A stretch of 64,000 nt of DNA, from positions 162,501 through 226,500 of the forward strand of contig JBAHVR010000293.1 of assembly GCA_036898135.1 (NCBI GenBank), written 5' to 3'. This document shows, one piece after another, positions 42,791 to 53,721 of the stretch (positions are counted from its first letter, which is position 1; the number at the start of each line of letters is the position of its first letter). The DNA is from Oncomelania hupensis. Taxonomy: Eukaryota > Mollusca > Gastropoda > Littorinimorpha > Pomatiopsidae. Made by a program: the position numbers and the translations under genes. The notes under the pieces were generated by a model that had not been told where the DNA came from, made no database searches, and was given only the letters and a program-made list of their open reading frames with translations.

Positions 42791-43645
42791 ACTACTGAAA
42801 CTGTAGCACTAGGCTGGCGTAGCCTTAAACCTTCTCAGAAGCAGAGTAAAAGAAGACCGATTAAAATTAAAAAAAAAAGGAAAATAATGAAAATGGTAGT
42901 AAAACCTTAATCTGGGTTTAGTCAGATTGGAACTAGTGGAATCGTGTGGAACACGTGTGTCAGCACGTGATGAGGTCATTTCTCTTTGCAGTAAGTACTC
43001 GTGATGGTCAGTTGTCCGTCTCTCTGCAACAACCGCATTGCGGGCTGACCAACGCTGCTTGGAGACAGCACCGCTAACAAGATGCTTCAGTCACGTTTAG
43101 GCCACGCCCCTCCCCTTTCCTGCTTTCCACTCCCATTCAGCCAATGGCAGCGCTTTATCGATTCTTTGGACTGGCCGACCACTCAGGACAGGCTGTTATG
43201 TTGTTGTGGTGTTTTCTTCAGCTTTTCAAAGGAAAAGCAAAGAGAATGTAATGCTGGATCATGGAGCCTATTCTCGCGCTGTTAGTTAATAGTCTTTTAT
43301 TAAAAACTCGGTTCCAGCACAGATAGAGCGTTGTAGTACGTTTTTGTGAGGCCACTAACTACTTTCGTTGTCTAGAGTTGCGTGTTAATTAACCTACCGT
43401 GCGATCAGCTTGTTCTTGTTACTTTCGCTTGACGGGAGATTCAAGTTGCCAGTGTACGCCTCGCTAAGCGCATCTCTAAGCTGGAAGCCTCTACGGCTTG
43501 GACTCGATTCAAAGCGAACATACACAAACACACATACACACACCCACACTTGTTTTTACGGTGTTATTATGACTTTCCTGAAACGCCACCTACGTTGTGT
43601 TGACAATGGGTCATATTATGACCCCAGTTTTAAGTACTTTTAAGT
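42791..43645. other. Unassigned; GC/CCAAT-like motifs
   Basis: Around 43100-43155 GGCCACGCCCCTCCCC and CAGCCAATGGC resemble GC and CCAAT boxes, but no open frame of interest follows. No gene is called. Confidence 0.25.
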
Positions 43646-43650
43646 GTTCT

Positions 43651-43713
43651 AACACTAACCCTAACCCTAACCTTTACCCTAACCCTTACCGTAACACAGC
43701 CCTAACCCTAACG
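43651..43713 (-). repeat. Interstitial CCCTAA telomere-like repeat
   Basis: About nine degenerate CCCTAA units (CTAACCCTAACC...TTACCCTAACCC) on the plus strand. Confidence 0.8.
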
Positions 43714-43788
43714 GATCATTGGTTTGATGTCAAAACAAGGAGGCCTGTCAAAACAAGTTACGTAGATGTTCATTGTTCCCTAATGGCA

Positions 43789-43965
43789 GGGATAGCTCAG
43801 TGGTCAGAGCGCATGACTTGTGTGAGTGCGTCTTGGGCGACGTGGGTTCGAATCCTGACTTCAGCAAACTATTTTGTGATTGCTGGATATTACGGGCCAG
43901 CGCCTTGAGAAGCTCTCTGAGCTTGTAAGTGCGCTATATAAGAGAAATCTCTTTCTTTCTTTTTT
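43789..43965 (+). mobile_element. tRNA-derived SINE (family E)
   Basis: Head GGGATAGCTCAGTGGTCAGAGCGC (box A) and GGGTTCGAATCC (box B), then a ~90-bp body ending GTAAGTGCGCTATATAAGAG and a CTTT-rich tail. Too far from a closed tRNA fold to be a tRNA gene. Confidence 0.8.
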
Positions 43966-45040
43966 TTTCTTTTTTTCATTGGTTTGTCCACGTAACGCCG
44001 TGTAAACAAGTACACACACACACACACACACACCCCACACGCACGCACGCGCACCCACTCACGACCGGAGAAAAAAATCGCACCCGAATTTTGCTGACTT
44101 CTTTCCCCACTTGTAAAGTTTTTGTTACGGGAGTGTGGCAGTGTCTGCTGAAAATCTCTGACCTCACCTTTATTATTCGCTCGCTCTTAATAACCGAGCC
44201 TCTAATTCTCTTGACCGCAGGTCAGCCAGTTCGGTCTTTTGATTATTTTACTACTACTGTACTCTGTTCACGCTTACTTAGTAATACACAGTAAGCTTGC
44301 TGGCGACCATTCCAAAGCAATAGTCGATCAGCTAGCGGACAAACATTGCCCTACACATATGATGGACAATCGCTGTTCTCGTTTTCCTGTGACCAGTCCG
44401 AGCTGAATGCTGTCCTTGTAAAGTCTGACCGTTCAAAGACTTACAGAAAACAAGATGTGCGTTTGTACGTATTTCCTTTTAAGGCTTTTGAACGTAGCTT
44501 CTTATCAAAACAGATAGTGTCGACGTTTAGGACTAAAAACGAATGCATAACTTAAAACTAGCTGCGTAGATGTACAACTGTACAGTTATCCCAGGGACTA
44601 CACAGTTGAGCTATTGAAAGGTTATTGGCTGTGAGTATAGTACACGGACCAATACTCCAGAAAAATAGCAAACCGGCGTCTTTGACTGCACGGTGTGTAA
44701 CGATCGTGTAATTTTGTCTCTCGGGCAAAAAAAACTCTCGTCCACTCCTAGGCGCGGCGTCAGTGAAAACCATTTCTGGACAGGAAACTGACCACTACTA
44801 ACTTCTACGGAGACCTACAAGGTTACCGCGTGGTCCAGTTGTCACTGTAGGAAAACACAATTTGTGTCAGTTTCTCTGCAAGTGACCAGCAAATGCTGAC
44901 CAACGGAATGCCTTCCTTGTTAATTTCCTGCCAGTAATTTCCAAAGGGTAAGTTTTGCTTGTGGTAGTTGTGTTTTATTAATTCGTTAGTAATCTAGACT
45001 ACTCTTGTGTATACTGAACAGTCTTTGTAAAGTTATTATC
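43966..45040. other. Intergenic stretch
   Basis: A short CA repeat at 44011-44032, otherwise no gene or repeat family recognised. Confidence 0.4.
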
Positions 45041-45041
<1 letters not shown>

Positions 45042-45116
<75 letters not shown>

Positions 45117-45117
45117 G
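45042..45117. repeat. (AAT)n microsatellite
   Basis: About 25 units next to the 3' tail of the tRNA/5S SINE. Confidence 0.9.
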
Positions 45118-45402
45118 GTAAAGGTAAAAGGTAAAGGTAGTCCCATAGCCTTGTGGCCGTAGGGGAGCGTGATGTTGGAGATCACACTTATCTTGGGCCA
45201 GCGTAATGAGGGTGATGCCCAACTCTCTCCCTCGCTGCTTTACCTTCCCCACCCTCAAGAGAGTAGGTACTCAATCACAGTTGAGTCAACTGGGGGCGTT
45301 GTTGTTTGTCGCTTCACACCTTAGCGGTCACCCATCCAAGTGCTAACCGCACCGGACGGTGCTTCACTTTCGACACAGTAAAGAGTGCTCCAACCACTGC
45401 AC

Positions 45403-45404
<2 letters not shown>
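45114..45404 (-). mobile_element. tRNA/5S chimeric SINE, copy 2
   Basis: Minus strand, 5' end near 45404, 3' tail (GTAAAG)n on plus at 45114-45140. The head is slightly truncated. It faces the copy at 45493-45775. Confidence 0.88.

Positions 45405-45486
<82 letters not shown>
45405..45486. repeat. (ATT)n between two divergent SINEs
   Basis: About 27 units lying between the 5' ends of two oppositely oriented tRNA/5S SINEs. Confidence 0.9.
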
Positions 45487-45487
<1 letters not shown>

Positions 45488-45492
45488 ACTAT

Positions 45493-45775
45493 TGGGGTGT
45501 CGGATAGCGCAGTGGTTGGAGCACTCGCTACTGTGTCGCAAGTTAAGCACCGTCCAGTGCGGTTAGCACTTGGATGGGTGACCGCAAAACGTGAAGCGAC
45601 AAAATACCAACGCTCCCAGTTGACTCAACTGTGACTGAGTACCTACTCTCTTAAGGGTGGGGAAGGTAAAGCAGCGAGGGAGAGAGATGGGCATCACCCT
45701 CATTACGCTGGCCCAAGATAAGTGTGATCTCCAACATCACGCTCCCCTACGGCCACAAGGATATTGGACTACCTA
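45493..45775 (+). mobile_element. tRNA/5S chimeric SINE, copy 3
   Basis: Full head GGTGTCGGATAGCGCAGTGG and the 5S-like GGTTAGCACTTGGATGGGTG block. It ends at GGACTACCTA beside (AGT)n and lacks the (CTTTAC)n tail. Confidence 0.88.
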
Positions 45776-45779
45776 ATAC

Positions 45780-45833
<54 letters not shown>

Positions 45834-46019
45834 CAACATTTCCAAAGGCCTAATCTTGACAGCTCTAAACGAGTGTACAATAAATAAATAACACACACAG
45901 AGTAAAAAAAAACACACAAAAAAAACCAACAATGATAAAGATTCAAGCAGATAATAAAAAGTAACAATCGTGAAAGGCAATGACAGAGAAAGAAATTTAT
46001 GACAAATATTATTATCATT

Positions 46020-46065
<46 letters not shown>

Positions 46066-46085
46066 TTGTTGTTGTTGTTGTTATT
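45776..46085. repeat. (AGT)n, A-rich and (ATT)n/(GTT)n tracts
   Basis: (TAG)n at 45778-45832, AT-rich spacer, then (ATT)n at 46020-46064 with GTT units to 46085. Confidence 0.85.
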
Positions 46086-46374
46086 ATGATTATTAATCAT
46101 GCTATACCTTTGATTAAGCTTATAATTATTTGGATTCATTGATGTGCATTAGCGCATTACTACCGTCGATACGTTTATCGCGAGTGTCTTTAAAATGGTT
46201 TAGTAACTTATTATTATTTTATTTGAATAATTGTTTTAATCCACGAATGATGGCCTATAGATCAAGTACTTGTCAGCGCCTTGATTTGCTCTTGAGTGGA
46301 AAGAGCTATATAAAACGATCAAATAGATGGATGGATAAAAGGATGGCTACAGTAGGTAGGTAGGTAGATACATG

Positions 46375-46433
<59 letters not shown>

Positions 46434-46574
46434 GATAGATAAGATAGATTGTAAATTATTCAATTAAATAATATGTTATAATTTTATTTTATATTAAGAA
46501 AATATTGAATTAAAGCTGAATCGAAATAAAGCAATGTAAACATTTTAATGTCTGAGCTACTGATAAAGATTCCT
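46086..46574. other. Intergenic with (GATA)n
   Basis: A SINE-like terminus GAAAGAGCTATATAAAACG near 46300, then (GATA)n at 46375-46440. No gene. Confidence 0.5.
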
Positions 46575-47120
46575 CGTTAGGGTACCCGGGGTGTCTGTAT
46601 AAATAGTATCCCCACTTTCCGGAAATTTAGTGCTTTAAATTTCCACTATCGCTGTCTTTCTCTTTTGTCCTTTCTCATTCCTACCCTATTCTATCTACTA
46701 TACTCTCTTCGTCGCTAGACCAGTCACTTACCTTTTTTCTTGAAAATTCTTCCAAATCTTCTCATTTATGTATGAGGTCTGTTGGGTCAGCCTGGCAATA
46801 TTGGACGCTTTCTGCCAAATTGTCATTAGGGCTTCCTATATTATTTTTATTGAGCAATGTAGGCATTTTATATGTATGTGGTTTGTTGATATTTTATAAT
46901 TATGTTTATATTCTATTTTGTTTTTGTAAACGGGGGTTCGATAAAATAGAGTATAGCCTCAGCGTCCCCTGCGCGGGATGCCTTTATTGTAAAGTGACCG
47001 GCTGGTGGAGTGCCTTCAAAGTTACCACTAGAGTTGTTTCAGCAGCAATAAAGTTGTGGTCTTGATTTTGTGGTCCTGATTCGGCTTTTTGCAGTCCGCT
47101 GGACCCTGTAAGCAATAACT
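46575..47120 (+). repeat. TATA-bearing dispersed repeat, copy 3
   Basis: GTATAAATAGTATCCCC at ~46597 and all downstream blocks in the same order as copies 1 and 2, ending CAGTCCGCTGGACCCTG. Shortened near the 3' end. Confidence 0.75.
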
Positions 47121-47904
47121 GTAGTGTATAGTTCCCTCACACGCCTAGGTGTTTAGGGACGGTAATTTACTCACGTGTAAAGTTGAAGATTTTCTTGCAA
47201 GCAACACAGCAGAATTCACTACACCATGTAAGCACAATTGTCCAGCCTTCAACTGGACAAAAATGTAAACACGTAAACGGTCCATTTTTGCACAGGGCCG
47301 TAAACCGTCTAGTCTTACACTGGACAGTAATCTTTCACATCTTAAAAGATTTGTTTTCTGCAGCAGAGGCACACCACTACCACCATTCACTACACAAAAT
47401 GGACCTCGCCAGCCTTCATGAAATGTGAAAATAGCACGGGACCGTAAACTGTTCAGTCTTTTTAAAGAACTCGCTCGGCTCACAACTTAATCGCCGCCGT
47501 CCCACTACGTAACAGCGTTGCACAACCACGGAACCGTAACGCACGTAACCCTGAGCGGAGATATAACGTAACGTCAAGCACTCTAGAGAGGCCCTGGGGT
47601 GATTATGATCAGGGGCATGTCTTTCCACTGACCACACTTTTATGTGTGTCGTTTTAGAACTATTACAACTACCTAGGAGTACTGTTAATAGACCCCAGTC
47701 GCGGTTAGTCTTATTATTACATACACAAACACCACGCTTTAGTACTACTAGAGGTATTTATTAGTTAGTTAGAATAGATTAACGTCCCCGGACACATAAG
47801 CGTATAGGGGACGATAGGTATTTATTTATAGTACGCTAACCTTTATAACAGTTCGTGGACATTCATTTTTATGTAATCGCCTCGTCGGAGGCGACGATTT
47901 TTAC
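47121..47904. other. Intergenic stretch, nothing recognised
   Basis: Several short frames without motifs; a 112-codon minus-strand frame (47145-47483) is not recognisable. Confidence 0.4.
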
Positions 47905-48285
47905 AAACAAAGCTACACACTCAGCTTATAGTCTGAGACGGTTCACAGCTGAAGGAAACCGGAGTTCCGCAAGGCCCAAATCTCTTTGGGATGAGAGGAG
48001 AGAGTATAAACAGATGGTCTAGTCTATGCACTCACGCATTCCATTGCTCGGCCTTTACAAAGAGGCTGACGCTCATGTCACAGGCCCGCTGCATACATTT
48101 TCACCCAAGCCAGGACTAGGCCTCTTCTTCCCCATCCCTTCTGCTCAGTTGTCTGGGGGAGTCTAGATGAGGCGTCTAACGATGCAAGTGGACATCTCTG
48201 GTCGGGTTGAACTACATCCTGTATCGGCCAGCACTCTGAGCAGCTGTTGAGTTGGAAAACTGCGCTATAGAGGAATAATAATCAT
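47905..48285 (+). mobile_element. Family B SINE, diverged copy
   Basis: GAGGCTGACGCTCATGTC, CTGCTCAGTTGTC, TGTATCGGCCAGCAC and GAGTTGGAAAACTGCGCTATA match the order of 3375-3812 read on its coding strand. The tRNA-like head is not recognisable. Confidence 0.7.
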
Positions 48286-49010
48286 TTACAGATTGTGCAG
48301 AAGATCAAAAACGGCGACAAACATTCACAATTTCTTCAACTCTTGGAGCGTGCAAAACACTACGTAACAGAAATGGACCGTCCAGCAAATACTGACCCCG
48401 CAACACGTAATAATCACGTAACAGGCGTACGACGTAACCCAAATAATTGCCCACGCAACGTTGACGAGTAACGCTTTTAATCGCAACCACTCATTTAGCG
48501 TGTGTGATGTTACATGTTCCAGAATTCTGGAAGCCTTAATGTGTTCTAATGGCATTACAGTGCTGTGCATAAGTTTGGAACCACTTGCAACTTTTGCATT
48601 TTTTCAACATTCTGACCTTTAATTTGAATTTTTTTATTTGTCTTTGCTGTCTGAGATAGACTAGGGTCTATGTTATCAACCTAAAAAAACAAATCCTACG
48701 AGCAAATTGTTTTTTAAGGGTTCTCGATCTCCTACCCTCTTGGTAGCTGCTATATTTAGCTCCAGAATGTGGGCTGGCTAGCCAGGGGCTGTTGCTAGTA
48801 ATAGGCATACAATCTACGGAATTTATTCACACAAAACAATAGCTGTACTTTAGAAAGAGTTATGTTTTGCTGTAGGCTTATTTTTTGCTCCATTGGGACC
48901 ACACTCACTGTGAATATTCAAAGGATCTGTCGATGGGTCAAAGCGGGTCCTTTGAAACAGGGCTTGGCTGCGCGAAGACGAAGACTATCGGCATATTAAA
49001 GGGTAGTATA
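48286..49010. other. Intergenic stretch, nothing recognised
   Basis: No gene. CAGTGCTGTGCATAAGTTTGG at ~48558 may be the end of an unidentified interspersed element. Confidence 0.35.
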
Positions 49011-49014
49011 ATAT

Positions 49015-49455
49015 TACTACTACTACTACTAATCATAATCATAATCATAATCATAATCATAATCATAATAATACTGGATGCTATATACGCGCCTTTCCCA
49101 CAATCAATCAGGCTCAAAAGCGCGGCGATCTGTACCAACACATACGCTCACCTGTCTCATCCACCCTCACACACACACAATAAATACACATCCATCACTC
49201 AAAGGCATGTAATCAATGTAAAGGCAGGAAGATCGCTATTGGAAGAGGGAAAGAAATTCGAATTTTTATTTTTTATATTTTTATATTGACTGCGTCCAGT
49301 ACCATTATTGAAAGGAGGGAGGAAACCGGAGTGCCCGGAGAAAACCCTCGGTGACCTCAATAGTCTCGTACCTAAGTCACATACGTTCGCCCCTTGCGGG
49401 AATCGAACCCGCGACCATCGGCATAGGAAACCGGTGACTAATCCACTGCGTCACG
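49015..49455 (-). mobile_element. Family A SINE, full length, with (ATG/ATT) tail
   Basis: Minus strand: tRNA-like head at 49455-49385 (T-arm GCGGGTTCGATTCCCGC), core (GGAAACCGGAGTGCCCGG on plus), 3' end at 49075 (TGGATGCTATATACGC), then an (AATCAT)n tail at 49028-49072 and (ACT)n at 49015. Confidence 0.8.
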
Positions 49456-49481
49456 AGTAGGGTTAACTGTAGATTAAAAAA

Positions 49482-49771
49482 AAAGGTAAAGGTAGTCCCA
49501 TAGCCTTGTGGCCGTAGGGGAGCGTGATGTTGGAGATCACACTTATCTTGGGCCAGCGTAATGAGGGTGATGCCCAACTCTCTCCCTCGCTGCTTTACCT
49601 TCCCCACCCTCAAGAGAGTAGGTACTCAATCACAGTTGAGTCAACTGGGGGCGTTGTTGTTTGTCGCTTCACACCTTAGCGGTCACCCATCCAAGTGCTA
49701 ACCGCACCGGACGGTGCTTCACTTTCGACACAGTAGCGAGTGCTCCAACCACTGCACTATCCGACACCCCA
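49482..49771 (-). mobile_element. tRNA/5S chimeric SINE, copy 4
   Basis: Minus strand, nearly identical to 45114-45404, with the complete head ending CTATCCGACACCCC on plus. Its AGGTAAAGGTAG tail follows an A-run. Confidence 0.9.
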
Positions 49772-49811
49772 ACTGTAGATTAAAGTCACACGATACACGT
49801 ACACCGGCAGA

Positions 49812-49995
49812 GGGGCAGGTAGCTCAGTTGGTAAGAGCGTCTTGCTAGTAACCGAAAGGTCGCTGGTTCGAATCCCGGATTAGTCAACGTGTGATCATAT
49901 TATTTTCCCCTTTACCAACAACTGGCACGCTGATGTCAGTATAAATCGGTCCAGTAGTCACCTATATGCGAAAGTGTCGTGTGACTATAATCTAC
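49812..49995 (+). mobile_element. tRNA-derived SINE (family C)
   Basis: Head GGTAGCTCAGTTGGTAAGAGCG and GGTTCGAATCCCGG, body with ATATTATTTTCCCCTTTACC, end GACTATAATCTACAA. Tail-to-tail with the next copy. Confidence 0.85.
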
Positions 49996-50165
49996 AAACA
50001 ACAACGTACACCGGAGCTGATGGGCACGCTAGTCCCATTATTTTGACACCAGCGATGTGAAGGGGAAAATAATATGGTCACACGTTGGCCAATCCGGGAT
50101 TGGTATCAGGGACGTTTCAGCTACTAGTAAGCCGCTCTACCGACTGAGCTATCAGGCCCCACAGG
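49996..50165 (-). mobile_element. tRNA-derived SINE (family C), inverted neighbour
   Basis: GGGGAAAATAATATGGTCACAC and CTACCGACTGAGCTATC on plus are the reverse of the copy at 49812. Box B is altered (GGGATTGGTATC). Confidence 0.8.
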
Positions 50166-50171
50166 GTGGAG

Positions 50172-50470
50172 CATTTATTTATTTATTGTATAGCGCTTTT
50201 CCAGCTCAAGAGATGCTCAATGCCTATACAGGATATAACTTTACGCGTCACCTTTAATTAAGCAGGGAGGATCATAATAATCGGTATTATACTGCTTGGT
50301 TTTAAAGTTGGTGCGATATAGTATAGATCATAGGCTTTGAGAGTGGAGACCGCAGAGCGCAATTGGGGATGGGGTGACGATGGACCTAGTGCTGTCTGGG
50401 TGAATTTATGTAGCCGACACTCACTAGTCTCAGGATATGCCAGTCAGGATTTTTAAAATCGTTGTCGTCG
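50172..50470 (-). mobile_element. Family B SINE, diverged copy
   Basis: GTATAGCGCTTTTCCAGCTCAAG and ATGCCAGTCAGGATTTTTAAAATCG on plus match the reverse of the family B 3' end and core. The head is absent; a large microsatellite block follows. Confidence 0.7.
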
Positions 50471-50480
50471 TCATCGTCGA

Positions 50481-50533
50481 CCTTCTTCTTCTTCTTCTTC
50501 TTCTTCTTCTTCTTCTTCTTCTTCTTCTTCTTT

Positions 50534-50617
<84 letters not shown>

Positions 50618-50785
50618 TTCTTCTTCTTCTTCTTCTTCTTCTTCTTCTTCTTCTTCTTCTTCTTCTTCTTCTTCTTCTTCTTCTCCTTCTTCTTCTTCTT
50701 CTTCTTCTTCTTCTTCTTCTTCTTCTTCTTCTTCTTCTTCTTCTTCTTCTCCTTCTCCTCCTCATCTTCTTTCTTCTTCTTTCTC

Positions 50786-50884
<99 letters not shown>
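50481..50884. repeat. Four-block (TTC)n / (ATC)n compound microsatellite
   Basis: (TTC)n 50481-50533, (ATC)n 50534-50616, (TTC)n with TCC interruptions 50617-50790, (ATC)n 50791-50883. Frames rich in Leu, Phe, His or Ser are artefacts. Confidence 0.95.
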
Positions 50885-51560
50885 TGTGATGATATTCTGA
50901 GGAAGATACGTTTATCTTACTAGGGGGTAAGACTTATTGATAGAGGGGCGTTAGGCTACCACTATCGATCGTTCTTGTACCAGAATTCCAGAGCAGTGTG
51001 AGAGACAGATCATGGTGCTTGGTCACATAAAATTTATATTTGTTCTCGGGCTTTTTAGTATCATTTGGCTGAATTTGAGAAACGCTGATTACTAATCAAA
51101 AGACTAGATTATTATGTCTCAAGAGAAGAAAACTAAGAGATACACAACAATACAAATAGAATGACACCAGTCGTATGTATGTAATTTCTCGTTTTATATA
51201 ATCAACACAATTTTTACATGTACTTCATTAAACAGGTAAATTGATAATTCTAAGAGTTCGATGTGCTGGGAAAGTTTGTCAGCAGGTTTTCTTCATCCTA
51301 TGCTACGCAAGTCTACGATTTGAATGTTCGTAGTTTACTAAATGATCTAGTGGTCGTCTAGGTTTTCTCGAGGGTAGAACTTAGTTTGCATTTGTGGGTG
51401 ACTTAGCTGTATCGCGTCGGCGTACGCTGGAGTCCGTCTGATGCACAGGCGCTTGTATCTGGACACGCGAGCGCCTATGCCTGTGACGCGCATGGGTCTT
51501 GTGAGTCTTGTACTGTAGCTACGAGGGTCGGACGTAGAGAGTTAGAATCTTGGTTGTTCT
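50885..51560. other. Intergenic stretch, nothing recognised
   Basis: No gene or repeat family recognised. Confidence 0.4.
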
Positions 51561-51562
51561 CC

Positions 51563-51563
<1 letters not shown>

Positions 51564-51645
<82 letters not shown>

Positions 51646-51650
51646 CATCC

Positions 51651-51713
<63 letters not shown>

Positions 51714-51885
51714 CCATCATCACATTCTTCTTCCTTATCTTGAAAGCAACGATGTTGCCGTTCGCTGGAGTTGCTCCAGAGACCCCAACATTTTTATGGT
51801 GCATTAAGTAGTGATGATGGTGATGATAGTGATGATGACGATGATAATAATAATGATGATGATGAGGATGAGGATGAGGGCAAGT
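51564..51885. repeat. (ATC)n microsatellite and a GATG-rich mirror tract
   Basis: (ATC)n at 51564-51722. After ~85 bp, ATGATGATG/GAGGAT repeats at 51810-51880 are the complementary motif, so the two tracts could pair. Confidence 0.9.
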
Positions 51886-52550
51886 GATGGGATTCATTTT
51901 GAAACAAAACCAACCTATTTATTTATGACATAATGAACATTGCGTGTGAGTGTGTGTGTAGGTGTGTGGGTGTGTGCGTGTGTGTGTGGATTCCAATGTT
52001 TAAATGGTTTTAAAAAAAATGTTTATGTATAACAAACTTTATTGTTCACACACATATAAGTGGGTGATATATAAATATTGTGCAACGGTATGTATGTGTG
52101 TCTGTGTGTGTGGTTTTTTTTTGTTTGCCTCCCTTGGGCTGGTCTGTGGTGTACACTGAAATGTTGTCCTATGTTTTTATTGCTCTATTTTAGTAACTGA
52201 TATCGGTTTAATATTTTGTAGTGCAATAATTACTATATTTCCGAAATTGTATTTTTAATGACTTTATTAATAACGATGTTTTTATATTGCTCTTCTATTT
52301 CTTTTTTTGTGTGTGTTTTTTGTTTTGTTAGAATTACGATTTACACGTATGACAGGGGTGTACAACGTATATATGTGTTTGGTAAGAAAAATGAACAAAT
52401 CTGTAAATTTAATATTTTATTATGTAAGTGTTCGTTTTTAAGAATTTTCGTTTATTTTGCATGCTTTTTTATTTATTCAAATGCGACGCAGATGGCAGTG
52501 CATAACTTCTTTGATAGTAATAAAGATTTGTTGAATTGAATTGAATTCAA
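51886..52550 (+). other. Possible 3' end of an unidentified LINE
   Basis: AT-rich sequence ends GTAATAAAGATTTGTTGAATTGAATTGAATTC, i.e. a poly(A)-signal-like hexamer followed by a (TTGAA)n tail as in several LINE families. No reverse transcriptase coding was found upstream. Confidence 0.3.
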
Positions 52551-53721
52551 TGGATTGATGAGAGTATTCACCTTGCAAGGCAGAGGGAGCATCGTCCATG
52601 CTATAACAGCATTCCCAGCGCGCAGTTTACAAAAGTTAGGCTGTTTGGGTGGGGTGGCAGTGTAGGGGAGGAAACTTGGGAACTTTGTCCTTTTATCAAG
52701 TCAACTCAAGTCAAGTCAAGTCAAGTCAAGAATTCTCTATTCCTCAAAGCAAGGGACAATTTGGTGTGTCACAATGTTGGCAAAGACATGGAACTAGAGA
52801 ACAAAAATATAACAAGGCAATAGAACATAGCTACCCTTATATACTCGCATATACACACAATATTTATTTTATAAAACACCATCAAAAAATATTAAATAAG
52901 GTTCCTAGCCCATGAGGGAGGGAGGTAAAGGGGGGGGGGGGAGTTGTGTTGCCAAAATATGAGTAGTGGGTCGACGGAGATACAAAAACATACAGAAGTA
53001 AACAAGAACTGCAGAAAAGTATACAGGAATATTGCACACACAAAAATGGACACGTTGACATTCAGTTGTTAACATGTATCCGAGCATTCAATGGAGTTTC
53101 TTGGCGTACTGTGTTGCTGTATTAATGTTTGGAATAAAATTTTTGTCACTCATGCGCTTAGAGGATGTTGAAGCGGTGTTGCGGTGGGAGTGAGGAGGGG
53201 TGATGGGGTGGGGTTGAGTAAAGGGGTTACTAGAGGATATCATATGGTCATTACGATTCTGCGAGGGGTTACAACGTGGGTTATGTCCTGTCGCGGCTAT
53301 TGTGGCTGTCACAGCCAATTAGCTGACCCTTCGGTGGACACAGTACACTTATTGACAAACCGCGACTCCATTTTCATGCTGACCATCAACATTTTGGGGA
53401 GAATGGGAGACTCCATTTTCTGTACGAAACCGTCAACAGGTTCGTAGCACAGCATAACATAGGCAGGCTAGTTTAGAATTTAGCTCTTCGGGTAAGTCCC
53501 TGTGTTGTACTTGGAGTGATCCTGAAGTAATTTTTGTTCTATGTTTTACACAAATGGAATAAAACAGAGAACTGCTAAGCGTGCAAAAGTCACCCATGTC
53601 ATAATAAGAAACAAATATGCACATAAGCCAAAGGAATGCTAATTTCGACAAAGCCAAGACAAAACAACACATTCCCGACAAAGCCGAGACAAAAAGACAC
53701 TCAAAGTGTTTTCTCTCCGCT
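52551..53721. other. Intergenic with (TCAAG)n
   Basis: (TCAAG)n at 52697-52732, a G-run near 52931, and two short CGACAAAGCC(A/G)AGACAAAA repeats at 53645-53695. No gene. Confidence 0.45.

Noticed and set aside
43789..43865. Functional tRNA gene
   Set aside because: Boxes A and B are present but the acceptor stem does not close and a SINE body follows; the same reasoning applies at 3735, 4863, 24646, 27055, 49455 and 49812.
45493..45600. Functional 5S rRNA gene
   Set aside because: Only the 3' half of 5S matches, the 5' half is tRNA-like, and the same fusion recurs at four places with the same body.
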